Part shown: piece after piece, positions 55,107 through 62,312 of the stretch | Layout: each line of letters starts with the position of its first letter | How positions within the stretch are numbered: the stretch's first letter is position 1 | From: Cybelea sp963824595 | GTDB lineage: Bacteria; Vulcanimicrobiota; Vulcanimicrobiia; Vulcanimicrobiales; Vulcanimicrobiaceae | Reading direction: 5' to 3' | Assembly: GCA_963824595.1 (NCBI GenBank) | Contig: CAWGPY010000003.1 | Location: 277,697 to 341,696, forward strand | Length of the DNA: 64,000 nucleotides | Made by a program: the position numbers and the translations under genes | Notes under the pieces: model-generated | Told to the model about the DNA's origin: nothing | The model's input: only the letters and a program-made list of their open reading frames with translations | Database searches by the model: none

Positions 55107-55847
55107 TCAGGGTTCCCGCACGCTGGAGTTTCTCAATTTAAGTTGAAGCAATCGAGCGGCGATAACAAGTAGCATTAGGGTGGTCACCACGACGAGGACG
55201 ATACGATCGTAGCGAACTACGCGAACTGAATAGGAAATGTGTGTTGGTGCTTGGAGGTTGAGGTCCCAACGAACAAAGCCATCGCGGGTGACAGCGCCAT
55301 TCGTTGCCAAAAGCTTTCCCGACGTACGCAGCTCCAAATGCACGGCGAGGGGCGAAGCGCTCATCGCGTCAACGACAGCGGCATAGGATCTTGTTAGTTT
55401 TGATTCGGCCCAAGGCAGCAAGGCGGGTGTCACCGCCGTAAGTGAATCCTGCTCGGAAAAAATGCCACCTGCTCGGACGACTTTAATCGATGTAAACGGC
55501 AACAGAGAACCAACGCGGGAGTCCGCAAGTCGCCCGTTAACCCTAAACGCCCCAGAGCCAAACGCTTTCGATAAGGTGATGATGTGATTTCCCCCGTCGT
55601 CGTCGGCGCGAGAGATTGACCAACCCTGCTTACTGAGTTGGTCGGTTTTTAGCGGATCGCTTTGACTCTGGCTCAGGGCTAGGCGGTAAAGCTGGTCGTC
55701 GAGAACTTCTCTAGCCGACACGAGAACCGTCCCATTTCCGCGCACATCGAAGCGAAAGGTCACGTCAGCGTGGCACCCAGCGAGAAGAAAAATGCCGGTC
55801 GCAGCGATGATCCAAGGTGTTTTTTCGGCGAAAGTGAATTCAACCAA
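55107..55847 (-). CDS. Lipoprotein with C-terminal membrane helix, LppM-like
   Basis: TTG 55847 opens a lipoprotein signal (WIIAATGIFLLAGCHAD, Cys near residue 25). The mature protein begins DVTFRFDVRGNGTVLVSAREVLDDQLYRLAL, which resembles the LppM domain of actinobacterial lipoproteins, and ends in a membrane helix (IVLVVVTTLMLLVIAARLL) with a short basic tail. The open frame reaches 56012, but the extra N-terminal part overlaps a divergent gene and lacks a signal. Base composition is clearly lower in GC than most neighbours. Function is unknown. Confidence 0.6.
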   Translation of the reverse strand: MVEFTFAEKTPWIIAATGIFLLAGCHADVTFRFDVRGNGTVLVSAREVLDDQLYRLALSQSQSDPLKTDQLSKQGWSISRADDDGGNHIITLSKAFGSGAFRVNGRLADSRVGSLLPFTSIKVVRAGGIFSEQDSLTAVTPALLPWAESKLTRSYAAVVDAMSASPLAVHLELRTSGKLLATNGAVTRDGFVRWDLNLQAPTHISYSVRVVRYDRIVLVVVTTLMLLVIAARLLQLKLRNSSVREP

Positions 55848-55903
55848 CGAAGCAATATCTTCGGCTCTGACACTCCGCTTAGCCTTTGTGGGAGGTTGGC
55901 CGT

Positions 55904-56518
55904 ATGAAAAGTCGGTATCGCGCAATAGTTGCCGTCCTACTAGGGGCGGCGCTTTTAGTTGCTTGCGACGGCAGACAATCGACGCAGCCGTTTGCTCCGG
56001 GTGGATTTCCATTTGATAATTTCTCCGCGGCCTATCGAGGTGCGAGTCCTGCTCACACTTTCCCGCCGTGCCCCGCTAAGACATATCATGCACCGGGAAA
56101 GTTCACGACGTTGGCAGCTCTGGGAGAATTCGCCAATGGAAACTTCTCGGGGTCGGGAGTCTCCCTATGGGGTCGCTTTACCGTGCCAAAGGGCCACAGT
56201 CACCTACCAATTGCGGCGCCCAACCTGGGAGGTCAATACACTATTTATTTTGGCACCTATAAGCTTAGTGCGTTTGTCGGCTGCTTCTACCTGGCTAGAG
56301 CAAGCTACAAGGGCGTGAGTTTCAACGGCGCCGCTGCGGGTTGGCCAAACCTGAGCAGCTACGGCATGGTTTCGCCCAGTGAAGAAGGGCCGCTCACGAT
56401 CGACATAAAGGGCATTTCAGCGAAGGGTGGTACCGGCACGATAACCTTGAAGGATCCAACGGGAAAGATCGTCGACACCGGGACGGTAGTCATCAAGGGC
56501 AGCAAGATCATCAAGTAA
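55904..56518 (+). CDS. Lipoprotein, function unknown
   Basis: A 204-residue lipoprotein from ATG 55904, with a GGGAGG ribosome site at good spacing. The signal IVAVLLGAALLVACDG has the lipobox Cys near residue 21. The mature part is small and beta-rich (GGQYTIYFGTYKLSAFVGC, then GGTGTITLKDPTGKIVDTGTVVIKG). No family is recognised. It is divergent from the LppM-like gene and, like it, has lower GC than the flanks, suggesting recent transfer of both. Confidence 0.6.
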   Translation: MKSRYRAIVAVLLGAALLVACDGRQSTQPFAPGGFPFDNFSAAYRGASPAHTFPPCPAKTYHAPGKFTTLAALGEFANGNFSGSGVSLWGRFTVPKGHSHLPIAAPNLGGQYTIYFGTYKLSAFVGCFYLARASYKGVSFNGAAAGWPNLSSYGMVSPSEEGPLTIDIKGISAKGGTGTITLKDPTGKIVDTGTVVIKGSKIIK

Positions 56519-56561
56519 TTCGATGCATCTGACGCAGTGTGATTAAACGCGACGCTGAAGC

Positions 56562-57212
56562 CTAAATTCTGAACATTCTTGCGAAGCGGTCGAGCAGCTT
56601 CGGATCGCCGGTAATTTTGACGAGCTTCTTTTTGAGCGCGTCGGCGGGCGAGATCTCGCCGGCCATCAGCAGCTTCATCGCCGGCCCGGTTTCGATCACC
56701 AGGTCGGGCTTGGCCACGGGGCCGCGGCCGACCGTCACCTCGCCGTCGCGCACGCGGGCGTGCACTTCGATCGGACCGAGCTTCAACAGATAGGTCACTT
56801 TCGCGCGTCCGGCGGCCTCGGGGCGGAACGTCGTACGCAGCGCCATCGCGATGGAGTCTTCGGTGACGGTCTCGTCGGGCCGGGGCTCGCCGAGATGCTG
56901 CGCTCCCCAGCGGCCGAGCGCGAGCACGGACTCCTGGAGCGCGGCGCCGTCGTCGGTCAGTTCGTACGCGACGCCCTTCGCCGGCCGGGCGAGCACCCGG
57001 CGCCGAATCAGCCCGCTATCCTCAAGCTCGTTTAAGCGCGCCGTGAGAATGTTGCTGGGAATCCCCGGCAAGCCGCGCTGGATCTCGCCGAACCGCTTCG
57101 GCCCGATCAGCAGGTCGCGAACGATGAGCAGAGCCCAGCGCTCGCCCACCATCTCGAGCGCGCGCGAGAAGCCGCAATATTGGCCGTACGTCCGCTTGAC
57201 CGTCGTCGCCAC
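56562..57212 (-). CDS. HxlR family regulator with C-terminal SCP2-like domain
   Basis: A 216-residue regulator. Residues about 8-105 form an HxlR winged helix: QYCGFSRALEMVGERWALLIVRDLLIGPKRFGEIQRGLPGIPSNILTARLNELEDSGLI. The C-terminal half, with VTYLLKLGPIEVHARVRDG and KPDLVIETGPAMKLLMAGEISP, is an SCP2-like sterol/lipid-binding domain, so the regulator may sense a lipophilic ligand. GTG 57212 faces a divergent VOC gene across a 102-base gap holding palindromes (57239-57268). Autoregulation and control of the VOC genes are likely. Confidence 0.85.
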   Translation of the reverse strand: MATTVKRTYGQYCGFSRALEMVGERWALLIVRDLLIGPKRFGEIQRGLPGIPSNILTARLNELEDSGLIRRRVLARPAKGVAYELTDDGAALQESVLALGRWGAQHLGEPRPDETVTEDSIAMALRTTFRPEAAGRAKVTYLLKLGPIEVHARVRDGEVTVGRGPVAKPDLVIETGPAMKLLMAGEISPADALKKKLVKITGDPKLLDRFARMFRI

Positions 57213-57238
57213 CCACCGATTATAGCAAAGAAACTTTC

Positions 57239-57268
57239 ATTTGCAAATAGTACTTGCTTTTTGCAAGT
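57239..57268. promoter_or_regulatory. Candidate HxlR operator
   Basis: ATTTGCAAAT (57239-57248) is a 10-base palindrome. ACTTGC-TTTTT-GCAAGT (57252-57268) is a perfect inverted repeat of the TACTTnnnAAGT type bound by HxlR-like regulators. Both lie between the divergent regulator and VOC genes. Confidence 0.6.
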
Positions 57269-57314
57269 CTTTGCGTTACCATACGGGCCTACACACCCCC
57301 AAAAGGAGACTTCC

Positions 57315-57806
57315 GTGCCGAGCATCACCCCGTTCCTCTGGTTTGAGGGCGACGCCGAAGAGGCGGCCAACTTCTACGTTTCGGTCTTCAAGAATTCCAA
57401 GATCACCGACGTCAGCCGCTACGGCGAGGCCGGCCCGGGCCCGGCGGGCTCGGTGATGACGGTCGAGTTCGAACTCGACGGCCAGCCGTTCATGGCCATC
57501 AACGCGCCCAGCGGCGACCCCGCGGTGCCGAGCGGCAGCTTTTCGCAGGGCAAGATCGCGCTCTTCACGAGCTGCGAGACGCAAGCCGAGCTCGACGCGC
57601 TGTGGGACAAGCTCTCCGACGGCGGCAAGCAGCTGCCGTGCGGCTGGGTCGCCGACCGCTACGGCTTCTCCTGGAACATCGTGCCGCAGGGCCTGCGCGA
57701 CGTTCTCGGCGGCGACGACCCCGAGCGCGCGCAGCGCGCCATGCACGCCATGCTGCAGATGAGCAAGCTCGACATCAACGAGCTGCGCCGCGCCTACAAC
57801 GCTTAA
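57315..57806 (+). CDS. VOC superfamily protein (PhnB-like)
   Basis: A 163-residue protein from GTG 57315, with AAAAGGAG 6 bases upstream. ITPFLWFEGDAEEAANFYVSVFKNSKI, GQPFMAINAP and CGWVADRYGFSWNIVPQGLRDVLG are hallmarks of the PhnB-like group. That group is often mislabelled 3-demethylubiquinone methyltransferase. The enzyme activity is unknown. It is the first gene of a pair under the HxlR-type regulator. Confidence 0.88.
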   Translation: MPSITPFLWFEGDAEEAANFYVSVFKNSKITDVSRYGEAGPGPAGSVMTVEFELDGQPFMAINAPSGDPAVPSGSFSQGKIALFTSCETQAELDALWDKLSDGGKQLPCGWVADRYGFSWNIVPQGLRDVLGGDDPERAQRAMHAMLQMSKLDINELRRAYNA

Positions 57807-57834
57807 CAAAAACGAAAGCGAGGATTTTACGGCA

Positions 57835-58590
57835 ATGAAACACCCGGTCATGCATTTCGAGATCATGGGACACGACGCGCCCAAGCTGCGCGACTTCTAC
57901 GAGCGAGTGTTCGGCTGGAACGTCGCGGCCCCGATTCCCGACTACGAGATCCAGTACAGCATCGTCGATCCGGTTCCCGGCTTCCAGCGCGGCATCGGCG
58001 GCGGCATCGGCGAGGCGCCGCCGGGTTACGACGGCCACGTGACGTTCTACGTCGTCGTTGACGACGTCGAGTCGGCGTTCGCCAAGGTGGAAGAGCACGG
58101 CGGCACGCGCATGATGGGCCCCGACAAGGTGCCCAGCGGCCCCGTCATCGGGCTCTTCAACGATCCCGAAGGCCACACGATCGGCCTGGTGGATCCCGGC
58201 GACGACATGCGCGGCGCGCCGATGGAACTGGAGCCGTTCGTGTTCTTCTACGGCCGCTGCGCGGAGGCGTTGGAGTTCTACAAGAAGGCGCTCGACGGCG
58301 ACTACGAGATCCGCGTGCGCGACGGCGACCGCGTGGGATATGCGACGTTTACGTCGGCCGGCATCTCGTTCAAGGCCGCCGACGGCATGACAACGCGCGC
58401 GATCGATCCGGACGCCGGCAACATCACGCTCGCGCTCAACGTGCTCGATGCCGCGCAGGCCAAAGAAATCTTCATGGCTCTCGCCGACGGCGGGAAGACC
58501 GTGACGCCGTTCGGCGACGCCGACTGGGGCGGCAAGTTCGGCTGCCTGGTGGACCGTTTCGGCAACGAGTGGTACGTCACCGGACCGTAG
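57835..58590 (+). CDS. Two-domain VOC/glyoxalase-like protein
   Basis: A 251-residue protein with two VOC modules. Residues 1-125 (HFEIMGHDAPKLRDFYERVFGWNV, FNDPEGHTIGLVDPG) look like a glyoxalase-type domain, and 135-250 (PFVFFYGRCAEALEFYKKALDG, DRFGNEWYVTGP) like a PhnB-type domain. Natural fusions of this kind are found in soil bacteria with unknown substrates. It lies 28 bases after the first VOC gene. A strong hairpin follows at 58601. Confidence 0.85.
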   Translation: MKHPVMHFEIMGHDAPKLRDFYERVFGWNVAAPIPDYEIQYSIVDPVPGFQRGIGGGIGEAPPGYDGHVTFYVVVDDVESAFAKVEEHGGTRMMGPDKVPSGPVIGLFNDPEGHTIGLVDPGDDMRGAPMELEPFVFFYGRCAEALEFYKKALDGDYEIRVRDGDRVGYATFTSAGISFKAADGMTTRAIDPDAGNITLALNVLDAAQAKEIFMALADGGKTVTPFGDADWGGKFGCLVDRFGNEWYVTGP

Positions 58591-58600
58591 GGTAGCGTAA

Positions 58601-58630
58601 GAGCCGGGCGGAAGGACCTCCGCTCGGCTC
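58601..58630 (+). terminator. 12-bp hairpin after the VOC pair
   Basis: GAGCCGGGCGGA (58601-58612) pairs with TCCGCTCGGCTC (58619-58630), with one G-T wobble and a 6-base loop. It lies 10 bases after a stop codon. There is no T-tract, so termination is likely but not certain. Confidence 0.5.
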
Positions 58631-58676
58631 GGGACGCATCGTTCCGCAGGCTGAAGAAGTGAGGGAGGCTCGTCGA

Positions 58677-59681
58677 ATGGGACAGACACGCCGCACCTTC
58701 GTCGGCGCTGCCGCGGCCGCCATCGCCGCAGCGCAGGCCGGCATCGCACCCAGCTCCGCGGCGACCGATGCGTCGCCGCACGCATCGCTCGGTCCGATCG
58801 AGCAGATTAGCGCCGGCGCTTTAAACATCGGCTACGCCGACGTCGGTCCCCCGGCCGGCCGGCCGGTGATTCTGCTGCACGGCTGGCCGTACGACATTCA
58901 CAGCTACGCGACGGTCGCGCTGCTGCTCGCCGCGCGCGGCTATCGCGTCATCGTTCCGTATCTGCGCGGCTACGGCAGCACGCGGTTTCTCTCGAGTGCG
59001 ACGTTTCGCAACGGGCAGCAGGCGGTGGTGGCCCTCGACGTCATCGCGTTGATGGACGCGCTGAAGATCGAGAGCGCGATCATCGGCGGCTTCGATTGGG
59101 GTTCGCGGACGGCCGACATCATCGCCGCGCTCTGGCCGAAGCGCTGCAGCGGTCTCGTCGCCGTCAGCGGCTATCTGATCACGAACGTCAAGGCGCAGGC
59201 GCAGCCGCTGCCGCCGAAGGCCGAGCTCGGATGGTGGTATCAGTACTACTTCTCCACCGCGCGCGGCGAGGTGGGCTACGCGAAGTACCGGTACGACTTC
59301 AACAAGCTCATCTGGACGATCGTCTCGCCGAGGTGGCATTTCAGCGACGCGACCTACGCCCGCACCGCGCAGGCCTTCGACAATCCCGATCACGTCGCGA
59401 TCGTGATCCACAACTATCGCTGGCGCTTGGGCCTCGCGAAGGGCGATCCGAAATACGACGCCATCGAGCAGCAGCTCTTCGCGGGGCCGGCCATCGGCGT
59501 GCCGACGATCACGGTCGCGAGCGACTTCGACGGTCCCGCGGCCGACGGCGCGGCGTATCGCAGCAAGTACACCGGCAAGTACGAGCACCGCGTGCTGCCG
59601 GGCATCGGGCACAACGTGCCGCAAGAGGCGCCGCAGGCGTTTGCGAAAGCCGTGGTGGACGTCGGCGCGATGTCAAACTAA
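58677..59681 (+). CDS. Tat-exported alpha/beta hydrolase, epoxide hydrolase-like
   Basis: A 334-residue hydrolase from ATG 58677, with GGGAGG 7 to 9 bases upstream. The N-terminus QTRRTFVGAAAAAIAAAQAG is a twin-arginine signal. The fold motifs are ILLHGWPYDIHSY (oxyanion HGWP), GGFDWGSRTADI (Asp nucleophile, as in epoxide hydrolases and haloalkane dehalogenases) and GIGHNVPQEAP (catalytic His). The substrate is unknown. It follows the VOC pair but is separated by a hairpin. Confidence 0.85.
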   Translation: MGQTRRTFVGAAAAAIAAAQAGIAPSSAATDASPHASLGPIEQISAGALNIGYADVGPPAGRPVILLHGWPYDIHSYATVALLLAARGYRVIVPYLRGYGSTRFLSSATFRNGQQAVVALDVIALMDALKIESAIIGGFDWGSRTADIIAALWPKRCSGLVAVSGYLITNVKAQAQPLPPKAELGWWYQYYFSTARGEVGYAKYRYDFNKLIWTIVSPRWHFSDATYARTAQAFDNPDHVAIVIHNYRWRLGLAKGDPKYDAIEQQLFAGPAIGVPTITVASDFDGPAADGAAYRSKYTGKYEHRVLPGIGHNVPQEAPQAFAKAVVDVGAMSN

Positions 59682-59793
59682 GGCGTACCGCAAGCGGGGC
59701 CAATCCGGCGCTGCGGGCGGCAATACCGCTGTGCCCCCGCTTTGGCGCTGCCCCGGCTGACTTGTAAGAGTGGCCGCTTGTATTGTAAGATAG

Positions 59794-59812
59794 TGCAAGC
59801 TCCAAGCTTGCA
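59794..59812 (+). other. Leader hairpin before the 59832 gene
   Basis: TGCAAGCT and AGCTTGCA are perfectly complementary around a CCA loop, ending just before the GGGGGAAG ribosome site. It could affect translation of the downstream gene or mRNA stability. Confidence 0.4.
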
Positions 59813-59831
59813 ACTCGGGGGAAGTTTTTCT

Positions 59832-60491
59832 ATGCCAAAGCTCTTACTTTCACTAGCGGCGCTTGCTGGTTTCATGGTGCTCACTCCGACCCATGGCGTC
59901 GCCCTTGGTCAGGCCATCGCTGTCGTTACTCCGGCTCCGCCACCGAGGACCGCGACGCCGTCGAGCGGCGTTTCACAGGCCGATCAAGGTGAGCCTACGG
60001 TTACTATTGCCCGCGGGACCGTCATCCCGGTACGAGTGACCAAAGAAGTGCGAGTTGGCGGCTTTGGGGGATCCGGCGAGGAGCACAAAGTTAAGTTCGC
60101 CGTCTATGAGGACGTTATCGTCAACGGCTTCGTCATTGCTAAAACTGGTGATCTGGCCGAAGGCCACTACGACACGCAAACTAACCAAACAAAGCGTGTA
60201 TTCTCGACGAACGTTTCCCAAGAGGTGGAATTGGATGTTGATGACATCGTAAATTTTTGCGGCGACACAATCCACCTCGAGTTCGAGAGAACGTTCGTGG
60301 GCGGGGGCCGGGCCGGTGTCTTAAGCTTTGGTCCCCACGCCCACGATGCCGTTTTTACAAAAGGGTCGGTACTCAAAGCCTCGACTGATCGCGTGGAGAA
60401 GCACGTGTGCGCCGAAGCGACGACCGAAGCTCCTGCGGCCCTTCCGGCCGACATAATCGTTCCGGATGAGGAGACTTCGCCGTCACCATAG
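59832..60491 (+). CDS. Exported hypothetical protein
   Basis: A 219-residue protein from ATG 59832, which has GGGGGAAG upstream. A signal peptide (LLLSLAALAGFMVLTPTHG) is followed by a Pro/Thr linker and a beta-rich domain with VTIARGTVIPVRVTKEVRVGG and DVIVNGFVIAKTGDLAEG. This pattern resembles proteins with a periplasmic barrel-sandwich repeat (TrbI/VirB10-like or SAF-like), but the match is weak. Lower GC than the flanks. An earlier in-frame start at 59742 lacks a signal and was rejected. Confidence 0.5.
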   Translation: MPKLLLSLAALAGFMVLTPTHGVALGQAIAVVTPAPPPRTATPSSGVSQADQGEPTVTIARGTVIPVRVTKEVRVGGFGGSGEEHKVKFAVYEDVIVNGFVIAKTGDLAEGHYDTQTNQTKRVFSTNVSQEVELDVDDIVNFCGDTIHLEFERTFVGGGRAGVLSFGPHAHDAVFTKGSVLKASTDRVEKHVCAEATTEAPAALPADIIVPDEETSPSP

Positions 60492-60710
60492 CTCGTTGAA
60501 ATGAATAGGGTGGGGAGCTTTCTCAGCGATCGAAAAGACTGACCGGTAACGTCTGCAGGCGAAACAGACGGTTTCGCACGTTCTCTGCGTTTCAGCCTGC
60601 CGGCGGATCGGCCGTCGCCCTGACGGTAAAAGCCCTCGGGAATGACGAAGGCGCCGAGATGACGGATTTCGTCACGCTCGACGCCTTTCGCGCCGCGCCG
60701 TTGCGCGTTA
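60492..60710. other. Gene-free gap between convergent genes
   Basis: This 219-base gap has an imperfect 11-bp stem (GCAGGCGAAAC at 60555-60565 with GTTTCAGCCTGC at 60589-60600, one bulge) that could end transcription from either side. No convincing ORF or RNA gene is seen. Confidence 0.35.
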
Positions 60711-62111
60711 CTAGGGCGATTTGCTCCAGACGGTGCTGAGCACGCTGAGCGTCGGGCGCGGCACGCGTGTGTCCGGACTGCGATCCGGGAACGCCTTGTC
60801 GCCGCTTCCGTTCTTCGTGTCGGAGTTCAGGCCGAACCACGCCTGATCGTCGTAACAGCCGGGGAACGCGGCGTTCTTGACGATGACGTTGCCGTCGAAC
60901 CCGCCGATGTGCTTGAACGGCCAGCCCGATTTCCACCACTCGTCGTTCCACTCGAAGTAGAAGCCGCCGCTGGTGACGCCGCCCGCGCTCGCGCGGTGAT
61001 CGAAGATCTCGGTGGCGTTTCTCCGCACGTAGGTGGTGAGGAAGTCCATGCGCGGATTTCCGCTACCGGGCAGCTCCTTGACGAGTTCCCACGGCCGCGG
61101 CCCCGGGAGTCCGTAGAGCGGAGGCTTGTCGGTGCCGGGCGGATAGCTATTGCACTCGCCGTCGTTGGTGTCGTAGCGAGCCGACGAAGGCGGGTAGTAG
61201 CCCGCGCTCGCGCCGTACTCGGCCATGATCTCGGGCTTCTGCGTGGCCGACGCGATCTGGCTGAAGACTTGGCCCATCGTGCGGCCGCGATAGACGTCGA
61301 GGCCCCACGTGTCGATCTTGAACTTGGCGAGCTCGCCGGCCCGGACGGTCGCCAACCCGTCGTCCACCATGGTCGTGGTGGTGATCTTCTTGGCGCCGAT
61401 TTCCTTATAGGTTTTGTCGACGCTCTCGCTGATCTCGCTGAGCTTGTTCCACCACTGCGGCTGATTGATGTACTCTTCGCTGTTGATCTCCGAGCCGATC
61501 GAGACGCCCATGACGGCCGGATCGTTGCCATATTCCTTGGCCATCAGCGCGTAGACGGCCACGAGCGCGTTTTGGTACTTCGGCTCGAGCACGTTCGCGC
61601 CGCCGAAGAAGACGCTGAGCACGACGTAGATCGGGTGATCGCCGTTGTTCCACGCCTTCTTGAGGAACTTGCCGATCTTGCCGGTCTCGTAGGGGCGCAG
61701 CTTGTTGACGCTGCCGATGATGTATTCATACGGCTTGAAACTGTCGAGCGTGACGTTATACACCTTCAGCGAGTTCGCGCCCGCGGCGCGCATGGCGTCG
61801 AGGTCGGGGCTCCAGACCGGCTCGTTGGCGTCGTCGAGCGGGTTGGGATCGGCGTACGCGTCGATCTGGTTGTTGCCGTAGTCGGCGCCCTTGATGAAGA
61901 ACGGATCGCCGTTGAGAAGAATCTTGCGACCCTCGACCGTGAAGGCCGTGGTCGATCCATCGTGCCGGTGCGCGGCGGCATTCTTGCGTGCTTGATTGCT
62001 CTGCGGGATAGAGGGCGTGCCGATCGCGCCTTGCGACCCGCCGCATCCGGCAAGCATCGTCATGAGTAAACCGAAACCGCCTAAGCGGCTCGCTAATGGA
62101 GTGCGTACCAC
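60711..62111 (-). CDS. Glycoside hydrolase-like lipoprotein (GH clan A, GH72-like)
   Basis: A 466-residue lipoprotein (GLLMTMLAGCGG, Cys near residue 23). GTG 62111 has AAGGAGG 4 bases upstream. The TIM-barrel part starts FFIKGADYGNNQIDAYADP with WSPDLDAMRAAGANSLKVYNV, as in beta-1,3-glucanosyltransferases (GH72/Gas1). VSIGSEINSEEY and IMAEYGASAGYYP supply two Glu residues at the acid/base and nucleophile positions of clan A. It probably acts on beta-glucans at the cell surface. The exact family and activity cannot be fixed from sequence by eye. Confidence 0.7.
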   Translation of the reverse strand: MVRTPLASRLGGFGLLMTMLAGCGGSQGAIGTPSIPQSNQARKNAAAHRHDGSTTAFTVEGRKILLNGDPFFIKGADYGNNQIDAYADPNPLDDANEPVWSPDLDAMRAAGANSLKVYNVTLDSFKPYEYIIGSVNKLRPYETGKIGKFLKKAWNNGDHPIYVVLSVFFGGANVLEPKYQNALVAVYALMAKEYGNDPAVMGVSIGSEINSEEYINQPQWWNKLSEISESVDKTYKEIGAKKITTTTMVDDGLATVRAGELAKFKIDTWGLDVYRGRTMGQVFSQIASATQKPEIMAEYGASAGYYPPSSARYDTNDGECNSYPPGTDKPPLYGLPGPRPWELVKELPGSGNPRMDFLTTYVRRNATEIFDHRASAGGVTSGGFYFEWNDEWWKSGWPFKHIGGFDGNVIVKNAAFPGCYDDQAWFGLNSDTKNGSGDKAFPDRSPDTRVPRPTLSVLSTVWSKSP

Positions 62112-62213
62112 ACTGCCTCCTTACTAACTGGCTAAGCGGGAAATGACTCGTGAGGAAAACGCGAGGAGGACCGATTTCGTTCCCTGGGGCCTTCCGGCCT
62201 ACCGCCGCCCAAC

Positions 62214-62250
62214 CTTGTCATCCTGACAGCGCCGCGAAGCGGCGCGTGTC
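62214..62250. repeat. REP-like palindromic element, copy 2
   Basis: Starts CTTGTCATCCTGA and holds the perfect stem GCGCCGC-GAA-GCGGCGC (62229-62245), ending GTGTC. It is in tandem with copy 3 and related to the element at 33272. Confidence 0.75.
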
Positions 62251-62251
62251 C

Positions 62252-62296
62252 CTTGTCATCCTGAGCTGCGCCGCGAAGCGGCGCGTGTCGAAGGGG
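62252..62296. repeat. REP-like palindromic element, copy 3
   Basis: Starts CTTGTCATCCTGAGC, has the same stem (62268-62284) as copy 2, and ends GTGTCGAAGGGG. Together with copy 2 it fills most of the gap downstream of the phosphoesterase gene. Confidence 0.75.
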
Positions 62297-62312
62297 CCGG
62301 AGTCGAAGGGCG

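Noticed and set aside
57315..57806. Naming the PhnB-like protein a 3-demethylubiquinone methyltransferase
   Set aside because: The sequence is a VOC fold without a SAM-binding motif; that name is a common misannotation.
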